Shown piece after piece: positions 4,448 to 9,526 of a DNA stretch of 9,526 nt (position 1 is its first letter; every line of letters begins with the position of its first letter). Source of the stretch: Deltaproteobacteria bacterium (GTDB taxonomy: Bacteria > Desulfobacterota > Desulfobacteria > Desulfobacterales > UBA11574). Both the position numbers and the translations under genes were made by a program. Under the pieces are notes generated by a model. That model was given only the letters and a program-made list of their open reading frames with translations, was not told the origin of the DNA and did not search any database. The stretch lies in contig JAFDBA010000143.1 of assembly GCA_019313505.1 (NCBI GenBank), positions 1 to 9,526 of the forward strand, in the 5' to 3' direction.

Positions 4448-5938
4448 ATGAAGCGAATTTCCAGCCTATTTTTTACCATTTTTCTTACGCTCTGTCTGGC
4501 GACTTTCTTCCAGGTTAACACGGCTAATGCCAATAATATCCGCAAACCTGTATATGCAGGCAGTTTTTATCCTGGAACACGGTCCGAATTGACGTCTATT
4601 ATCGAACAACTCACCAACCGGGTCAAGCAGACACATGTTCAACACCCTCCCCATACTTCACTAAAAGCCCTTATAATGCCCCATGCCGGTTATATTTATT
4701 CAGGGTTGACAGCAGCGCATATCTCACTGGTATTAAAGGATAATCAATTCAAAAGAGTAATCGTAATGGCACCGGATCATCGCGTGGGTTTCCAAGGCGG
4801 CGCCATCAGCGATGTGGGCGCCTATGAAACTCCTCTGGGCCTGATTCCGCTGAATCAAGATGCAACAATGCTTCGGGACAATAACCACCTGTTTCAAGCA
4901 ATTCCGGCTTCCGACCAGCTTGAACATTCCGTGGAGGTGGTTCTCCCTTTTCTTCAATATTTTCTAAAAAAATTCGAACTCATACCGATTGTCCTTGGTC
5001 AGGGCAGCGATCTTGTGGACCGGGTTTCGACCGCCCTCGATCCTTTGCTTGACAAAAAGACCTTACTGGTTGCCAGTTCGGATTTATCCCACTATCTTTC
5101 ATATCAAGAAGCGGTTGACAGAGACCGGGAAACCATCGATATGATATTAAATCTTAAAGCCGGTAAACTGCTAAAGCGTGAAAATGCAGCCTGCGGCAGA
5201 ATACCGATTCTAATTGTGATAAACATGGCTCGCCGACACGGATGGCAACCGATTCTTCTCCACTATTCAAACAGCGGCGACACGGCAGGAGATCCCTCGA
5301 GGGTTGTCGGTTATGGGGCCATAGCTTTTTATGGAGGTTCATCCATGCAAAACAGTATTGATTCCTCTCAGTCTTTGAAAAAGCATCAGGGGCAAACACT
5401 GGTAAGGCTGGCCCGGCAGACCATTGCAGAAAGGCTTGGTGAAAAATCGACCATCGTTGACCCCGAGACCCTGGCCGACAGTGCTTTTCAGGACCACAGG
5501 GGCACCTTTGTAACTCTTACTATTAACAAACAGTTGCGAGGTTGTATCGGAAACCTGGATTCCACTGAATCGATTTTGGCCGGAATAAAACGCAATGCCA
5601 TTAATGCAGCTTTCCACGATCCCCGTTTTCCCTCTTTGAAAGCCGATGAGCTTAATCGGGCGGATATTGAGGTTAGTATCCTTACCGAACCCCATCCTCT
5701 GGAATATGGGGACAGTAAGGATTTGCTTGCCAAACTGCGAGTTAATGTGGACGGAGTTATACTTAGAAAGGGTCCGGTAAGCGCCACTTTTTTGCCCCAG
5801 GTATGGGAGCAACTGCCCCGGCCTGAGCAGTTTCTTTCCCATCTTTGCAGGAAAGCCGGCCTTCCCGCCGATGACTGGAAGGAAAGTCGACTTGACATTT
5901 TGACATATCAGGTTCAATATTTTGAAGAGGAAAAATGA
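4448..5938 (+). CDS. amrB: Exported Memo-AMMECR1 fusion (AmmeMemoRadiSam proteins B and A)
   Basis: Two partners of the AmmeMemoRadiSam system are fused in one 496-residue protein. Residues 1-28 are a Sec signal peptide (MKR start, hydrophobic core, A-N-A cleavage site before NNIRKPV). Residues ~31-297 are the Memo domain, related to LigB-type extradiol dioxygenases. The ligand residues known from human MEMO1 have counterparts here: H79 in 'MPHAGY', H111 in 'APDH', H215 in 'SSDLSHY' and C249 in 'AACGRIPI'. Residues ~315-492 are the AMMECR1 domain, with the diagnostic 'LRGCIGNL' (363-370) and 'DPRFPSL' (391-397). The ATG at 4448 is chosen because it begins the signal peptide; a TTG 11 codons earlier would bury it. 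The ribosome site is weak (GCGGA). It heads an operon with the membrane protein and amrS. The reaction catalysed is unknown. Confidence 0.93.
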   Translation: MKRISSLFFTIFLTLCLATFFQVNTANANNIRKPVYAGSFYPGTRSELTSIIEQLTNRVKQTHVQHPPHTSLKALIMPHAGYIYSGLTAAHISLVLKDNQFKRVIVMAPDHRVGFQGGAISDVGAYETPLGLIPLNQDATMLRDNNHLFQAIPASDQLEHSVEVVLPFLQYFLKKFELIPIVLGQGSDLVDRVSTALDPLLDKKTLLVASSDLSHYLSYQEAVDRDRETIDMILNLKAGKLLKRENAACGRIPILIVINMARRHGWQPILLHYSNSGDTAGDPSRVVGYGAIAFYGGSSMQNSIDSSQSLKKHQGQTLVRLARQTIAERLGEKSTIVDPETLADSAFQDHRGTFVTLTINKQLRGCIGNLDSTESILAGIKRNAINAAFHDPRFPSLKADELNRADIEVSILTEPHPLEYGDSKDLLAKLRVNVDGVILRKGPVSATFLPQVWEQLPRPEQFLSHLCRKAGLPADDWKESRLDILTYQVQYFEEEK

Positions 5939-6110
5939 CCGTGCAATAACAAGGGTGGTCATAGCCACGGGCATTTCCTCTGTGGTGACCCAGTTATTGA
6001 TCATTCGTGAATTTTTAGCACAATTCCAGGGCAATGAGTTCGTCATTGCCCTGATTCTTTTCAACTGGCTGATCCTTTCAATCGACTGGGCTGGCTCTCT
6101 CTTATTCTGA
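5922..6110 (+). pseudogene. N-terminal fragment of the broken membrane spermidine-synthase-like gene
   Basis: This frame encodes 'ITRVVIATGISSVVTQLLII' followed by 'REFLAQFQGNEFVIALILFNW', the first two membrane segments of the multi-pass protein that continues in another frame from about 6080, and stops at the TGA at 6108-6110. The likely original start is the ATG at 5935, which overlaps the amrB stop and has GAGG 6 bases before it. Read as is, that ATG meets TAA after four codons, so a one-base loss after it may have occurred as well. Otherwise the start would be the TTG at 5922. Between 'NWLIL' and the resumed homology a loop segment of perhaps 15-20 residues seems to be missing, so an out-of-frame deletion near 6075-6085 is the best explanation. 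Confidence 0.7.
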
Positions 6111-6124
6111 CCGGTCTGCCCGCT

Positions 6125-7972
6125 GTGCAAATTCTTGCCATTCGTTATCTTCGTGATGTTTTTTTTATTCACGGAACCTCAACAGGATTTTATCCCACCT
6201 TTGCCTTTACCTTTTTTACAATTGCGCCCTATTGCCTTGTACTCGGTTTTGTCCTCCCCTACAGCCTTTTTGTCATAAGAACCGAAAATCCGGACTATCC
6301 GGGCACCCGTATATATATAATTGACAATCTTGGAGATGTGTCCGGCGGCGCCCTGTTTTCTTTTGTTCTTGTTTTTCTGGTCACCCCTTTAAAGGCCGTA
6401 TTCCTGGCAAATTTGCCATTACTTCTGGCAACCTACCTGCTATTTCGTAATTCTTCACGGCATGGTCCTTCTATTTATATAGGGACCGGTTTGACGTTCG
6501 TCATGCTGGTTACCGGTATTTTCCTGGAACCATCATCTCTAAAACCACCGGAAGGCAAACTGGTTCATTACAGCGAATCTCGTTACGGCCGGATCGAGGT
6601 TCGGGAAAACCAAGAGCAGTTTACGCTGTTCGTGAGCGGCAACCCCTTGTATGGTAATCAGAATCTGAGCGTGGCTGAAGAGACCATCCATTATCCTTTG
6701 GCTCAATTGAATCAGGCAAAGAATATTCTTCTGATATCAGCCCAAGGCGGAATGATGGCCGAACTGGAAAAGTATAAGCCTGCCTCGGTCGATTATGCTG
6801 AACTCGATCCACAGGTTGCAGATGTTCAATTCAGGTTTGGCCTGATAAAAAGGATTCCCGGCCTGAATGTTATTCATCAAGACGGCCGGGCATATCTTGA
6901 AGGCTCACACAAAATTTACGACTCTATCATAGTCAATCTGGGCGAACCTGATACTTTTCAAATCAACAGATTTTTTACAGACAGATTTTTTGCTTTGGCC
7001 AGAAGTCACCTCACCAGGCAGGGGGTGCTGAGTTTTGCCATGAAGGGATATGATAATTACCTGGCCGAACCCCAGCGCCGAAAGCTTTCCTCCCTTTATA
7101 ATACCGTTACCGACTATTTCGACCATGTGCTTTTACTGCCGGGACAAAAGATTTTTTTTCTGTGCAGCTCTCAACCCCTTAATACCGACATCCCGGCACT
7201 TCTGGTTCAAAAAGGTATCCATACACGCTACATAAGAGGTTACTATTATGGCAACCTGACACGTGAAAGAATCGAGCGCTTAAATGCCCTGATAGATCCA
7301 ACGGCCCCTAAAAATCGTGATGATTCCCCCCGGTTGATGCGCCTGATGTTTATGCAGTGGTTTGCCAAGTTTGATTCTTCTCCGACCGGTTTCATCGCAG
7401 TCCTGACCATACTTTGCCTGATTTACCTTATGCGTATCAGTGCCGAAGAGTTTGTTCTTTTTTCCACAGGTTTCACGGTAATGGGGAGTGAGGTTCTGGT
7501 AATATTTGCTTTTCAAATCTTCTTCGGTTATATTTATCTGCAAATCGGTATGATCGTAACCGTTTTCCTGGCCGGCCTTTTGCCCGGTGCCTGGTTCGGC
7601 GACAAACTGCGTTTCAGAAGCAAACAGACCCTTGCATTTGCCGATGGACTGCTGATTGCCCTGATGGGCCTGCTGATTTTGGCTCTGCAATATGGAGATA
7701 GGCTGCCGGTAACTTTTTTTCTTGTTTTTGGTTTTGTGGTTTCGCTTATCTGTGGTTTTCAGTTTCCTGTGGCTCTCTATTTGCGGGGAGGAGACGCTCC
7801 GGCGGTAACCAGGACTTTTTCTGCCGATCTTATTGGAGCCGCATTCGGCACCCTGGTAATAAACGTATTATTGATCCCCTATTGTGGAATAATTTGGGCT
7901 GCAACCGGATTAATCGGCATTAAACTTTGCAGCTTAATTGTTATGGCTGTTTGTAATGGAAAAAGTAAGTAG
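6125..7972 (+). CDS. Polytopic membrane protein with spermidine-synthase-like domain (main part, frame-disrupted)
   Basis: This carries most of a membrane protein fused to an aminopropyltransferase-like Rossmann domain. From the first possible codon (GTG 6125), residues ~25-135 contain several membrane segments, with 'YIIDNLGDVSGGALFSF' at about 64-80. Residues ~145-345 are the soluble domain: 'HYPL' (189-192), 'ILLISAQGGMMAELEKY' in place of the usual G-G-G-x-G nucleotide loop, 'AELDP' (E226), 'QDGRAYL' (D253) and 'YDSIIVNLGEPDTF'. Residues ~423-610 form about six more membrane helices. Its start in nature lies in the preceding fragment; true homology extends upstream in this frame to about 6080. 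No further stop occurs in 615 codons, so the break is recent or a sequence error. Its position between amrB-A and amrS suggests a role in the same pathway. True polyamine synthesis is doubtful because the catalytic Asp position is Asn (N271). Confidence 0.8.
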   Translation: MQILAIRYLRDVFFIHGTSTGFYPTFAFTFFTIAPYCLVLGFVLPYSLFVIRTENPDYPGTRIYIIDNLGDVSGGALFSFVLVFLVTPLKAVFLANLPLLLATYLLFRNSSRHGPSIYIGTGLTFVMLVTGIFLEPSSLKPPEGKLVHYSESRYGRIEVRENQEQFTLFVSGNPLYGNQNLSVAEETIHYPLAQLNQAKNILLISAQGGMMAELEKYKPASVDYAELDPQVADVQFRFGLIKRIPGLNVIHQDGRAYLEGSHKIYDSIIVNLGEPDTFQINRFFTDRFFALARSHLTRQGVLSFAMKGYDNYLAEPQRRKLSSLYNTVTDYFDHVLLLPGQKIFFLCSSQPLNTDIPALLVQKGIHTRYIRGYYYGNLTRERIERLNALIDPTAPKNRDDSPRLMRLMFMQWFAKFDSSPTGFIAVLTILCLIYLMRISAEEFVLFSTGFTVMGSEVLVIFAFQIFFGYIYLQIGMIVTVFLAGLLPGAWFGDKLRFRSKQTLAFADGLLIALMGLLILALQYGDRLPVTFFLVFGFVVSLICGFQFPVALYLRGGDAPAVTRTFSADLIGAAFGTLVINVLLIPYCGIIWAATGLIGIKLCSLIVMAVCNGKSK

Positions 7973-9137
7973 GCGTCATTTTCTTTATTGTAGCGCAGGA
8001 CTCCTTTGCAGCGCTGTTCAGGCCAATGCGTTCTGGCCCTTTTCTGTGGAAGCGGGTGCGGCAGCAGGTCCGGCAGATATCCGTGGATATGTTTTCAAAG
8101 GAGATGCACCCAAGAAACTGTGGAAATGGTCTCGTGAGGGATTTTTTTATACAAAGCTGGACAACAAAGTGGTAATGTGTGGTATCTGTCCCAACAGGTG
8201 TCTGCTATCACCCGGTGACCGCAGTGTCTGCCGCTCCAGGGTCAATATGGACGGCACCCTTTACAGCCTGACATACGGCAATCCTTGCAGTATGAATGTG
8301 GATCCCATTGAAAAAAAACCGCTTTTTCATTTCAAACCGAGGTCAAAAGCCTTTTCCATCGCCACCACCGGCTGCAACTTTCGCTGTTTGAATTGCCAGA
8401 ACTGGGAAATTTCCCAGGCCAAACCTCACGAGGTCCGCCATCACGAACTGTTCCCGGCAGATGTGATTAAAACGGCACAGCGCACCGAATGCGAGTCTAT
8501 CGCCTACACTTATTCCGAAGCCACTACTTTTTTTGAATATATGATAGATACCGCCCAACTGGCCAGAGATAACAAAATTTCTAATTTATGGATTTCAAAC
8601 GGTTACATCAATCAAAAACCTCTCCTAAAACTGTGCAGCGTGCTGGACGCTGCCAATGTCAATCTCAAATCGTTCAGTGATGCCATCTACCGGAAATTGA
8701 ACGGCGGCCGTTTGCAACCGGTTTTAAATACATTCAAAACACTGCACCAACAGGGAGTCCACTTTGAAATGACGAACCTGGTTGTTCCAGGGTATGCGGA
8801 TGATACCGAAATGGTAAAACGTATGTGCCAGTGGATTCTTACAAACCTGGGTCCTGATTATCCTTTGCATTTTTTACGATTTTTCCCCAGATACAAACTC
8901 GACCGTTTACCTTCCACTCCAATCTCAACCCTTGTCCGGTTTCGCAAGCTTGCCATGGCGGAAGGAATCCACTATGTCTATGTGGGCAACGCTTCCTATC
9001 CGGAAGGGAATAACACCTATTGCCACAACTGTAAAAAACTGCTAATTGAGCGGATCGGATATTTCATACCGACTTACAACCTGGACGGAAATCGATGCAA
9101 ATATTGTCGAACTGTTATTCCCGGACGCTGGACATAA
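7956..9137 (+). CDS. amrS: AmmeMemoRadiSam system radical SAM enzyme with Tat-type signal
   Basis: This is the radical SAM component of the AmmeMemoRadiSam system (393 residues), distantly related to pyruvate-formate-lyase activating enzymes. The 4Fe-4S/SAM motif is CxxxCxxC at C140, C144 and C147 ('TTGCNFRCLNCQNW'). An N-terminal cysteine cluster (C75, C78, C82, C92, 'CGICPNRC') and a C-terminal CxxC...CxxC (C356/C359, C381/C384) probably hold extra metal sites. Residues 1-25 read MEKVSRRHFLYCSAGLLCSA then VQANA: a twin-arginine motif (SRRHFL), a hydrophobic stretch and an A-N-A site. Export of a radical SAM enzyme would be unusual. The ATG at 7956 is preferred over the TTG at 7938 because it places the Tat motif at the N terminus. 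It overlaps the preceding gene by 17 bases and has no clear ribosome site, implying coupling. Confidence 0.92.
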   Translation: MEKVSRRHFLYCSAGLLCSAVQANAFWPFSVEAGAAAGPADIRGYVFKGDAPKKLWKWSREGFFYTKLDNKVVMCGICPNRCLLSPGDRSVCRSRVNMDGTLYSLTYGNPCSMNVDPIEKKPLFHFKPRSKAFSIATTGCNFRCLNCQNWEISQAKPHEVRHHELFPADVIKTAQRTECESIAYTYSEATTFFEYMIDTAQLARDNKISNLWISNGYINQKPLLKLCSVLDAANVNLKSFSDAIYRKLNGGRLQPVLNTFKTLHQQGVHFEMTNLVVPGYADDTEMVKRMCQWILTNLGPDYPLHFLRFFPRYKLDRLPSTPISTLVRFRKLAMAEGIHYVYVGNASYPEGNNTYCHNCKKLLIERIGYFIPTYNLDGNRCKYCRTVIPGRWT

Positions 9138-9203
9138 CAAGTTAGGGGGCTTCCCATATAAACACTAAGTTATTTTTTGCGGCGGAAGAACTGAAAAAGA
9201 TGA

Positions 9204-9238
9204 ACATCGAACATCGAACGTCCAACATCGAATGATAA
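9204..9238. repeat. Heptamer array (5 units) upstream of the four-helix-bundle gene
   Basis: Units of 7 bp follow one another: GAACATC, GAACATC, GAACGTC, CAACATC, GAATGAT, preceded by AAAAAGAT. The unit, its preceding bases and the nearby CACTAAG (9164-9170; compare 1473-1479) are shared with the array at 1497-1524. The array ends 45 bases before the next ATG. Translation of the complementary strand gives the meaningless 'MLDVRCSMF' string often mis-annotated as protein. Confidence 0.75.
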
Positions 9239-9283
9239 ATAAAAAAACCAATGTTGAATAGCAAATGGTGATTGAGGAAAAGG

Positions 9284-9526
9284 ATGACGAAGCAAAGGTA
9301 TGATCTTGAAGAAAGGCTGCTTGAGTATTCGGTGCGAATCATAAAGATTGTTGCACAGTTGCCAAATACCAGAACAGGCAACCATGTTGCGGGCCAATTG
9401 TTAAGATCGGGGACTTCACCTTATCCAAACCATGGTGAAGCCCAGGCAGCGGAGTCCCCAAAGGACTTTGTTCATAAACTTCGTATCTCATTAAAAGAAC
9501 TTAGGGAGACCCAAAGATGGTTAAAA
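9284..9526 (+). CDS. Four-helix-bundle protein (S23 / 23S intervening-sequence family), truncated by window end
   Basis: The first 81 codons of a protein of the S23/TIGR02436 four-helix-bundle family are visible, starting MTKQRYDLEERLLEYSVRII. Family marks are the first helix with 'LLEYSVRIIKIVAQLP', the 'GNHVAGQLLRSGTSPYPNHG' turn and helix (the conserved R-S-x-T-S followed by N-x-x-E-A), and 'FVHKLRISLKELRETQRWL'. Members are typically ~115-130 residues, so about a third is missing on the right. They occur inside 23S rRNA intervening sequences and as scattered genes of unknown function; there is no rRNA here, so it is of the scattered kind. The ATG at 9284 has GAGG about 9 bases upstream. 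Confidence 0.88.
   Translation, partial: MTKQRYDLEERLLEYSVRIIKIVAQLPNTRTGNHVAGQLLRSGTSPYPNHGEAQAAESPKDFVHKLRISLKELRETQRWLK

Noticed and set aside
6078..6125. Programmed ribosomal frameshift in the membrane gene
   Set aside because: No heptameric slippery sequence was seen at the junction, and part of the protein appears to be missing, which points to a deletion or sequence error.
5339..6172. Long minus-strand open frame (277 codons) opposite amrB
   Set aside because: It is antisense to the well-supported AMMECR1 domain and the next gene, with no recognisable domain. It exists only because the opposite coding strand lacks the relevant stops.
9204..9238. CRISPR-like array
   Set aside because: The units are 7 bp with no spacers, too short for a CRISPR repeat, and no cas gene is present.
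9142..9397. Minus-strand open frames containing 'MLDVRCSMF'
   Set aside because: They are translations of the heptamer repeat and antisense of the four-helix-bundle gene.

Overview
The window looks like accessory and intergenic-rich chromosome of a Desulfobacterota (former Deltaproteobacteria) bacterium, probably Desulfobacterales. The basis is inference: moderate GC, the style of the proteins, a palindromic 'CGTCGTAAAAAG' element, heptameric GAACATC arrays, an S23-type four-helix-bundle gene, and an AmmeMemoRadiSam locus. No rRNA, tRNA, CRISPR array or complete insertion sequence was seen.

Region 1 (1-3840) is a patchwork of toxin-antitoxin genes and debris. It starts with the N-terminal part of a HigA antitoxin on the minus strand (cut by the window edge), preceded by only the tail of its HigB toxin. 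Next come a small exported protein (416-826, minus), the last ~60 codons of an SLC13/DASS permease (981-1165, minus), an intact hicA-hicB pair (1572-2161, plus), and an intact abiEi-abiEii pair (2531-3776, minus) with a clear sigma-70 promoter inside a perfect inverted repeat. A ~195-bp sequence occurs twice in direct orientation (1166-1359 and 2275-2469) and brackets hicAB. The left copy is joined at a 9/10 microhomology to a 100-bp internal piece of abiEii. It therefore looks like a duplicated and internally deleted copy of the repeat-abiEii junction.

Region 2 (3840-4447) has no confident gene. It holds a decayed small reading frame, a 17-bp tandem repeat, a hairpin followed by T5, a plausible promoter, and a ~120-bp imperfect palindrome lying in the presumed leader of the next operon.

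Region 3 (4448-9137, plus) is one tightly packed operon: a Memo-AMMECR1 fusion (amrB-amrA in one polypeptide) with a Sec signal peptide, a multi-pass membrane protein with an internal spermidine-synthase-like domain, and the radical SAM enzyme amrS with a twin-arginine-type N terminus. Memo, AMMECR1 and the radical SAM protein are the three defining parts of the AmmeMemoRadiSam system, whose biochemical role I do not know to be established. All three products here appear to be directed to the membrane or the far side of it. The middle gene is broken by a frame change near codon 50, so the system may be recently inactivated, or the sequence may contain an error there.

Region 4 (9138-9526) carries a heptamer array like the one upstream of hicA and the first 81 codons of a four-helix-bundle protein that runs off the right edge.
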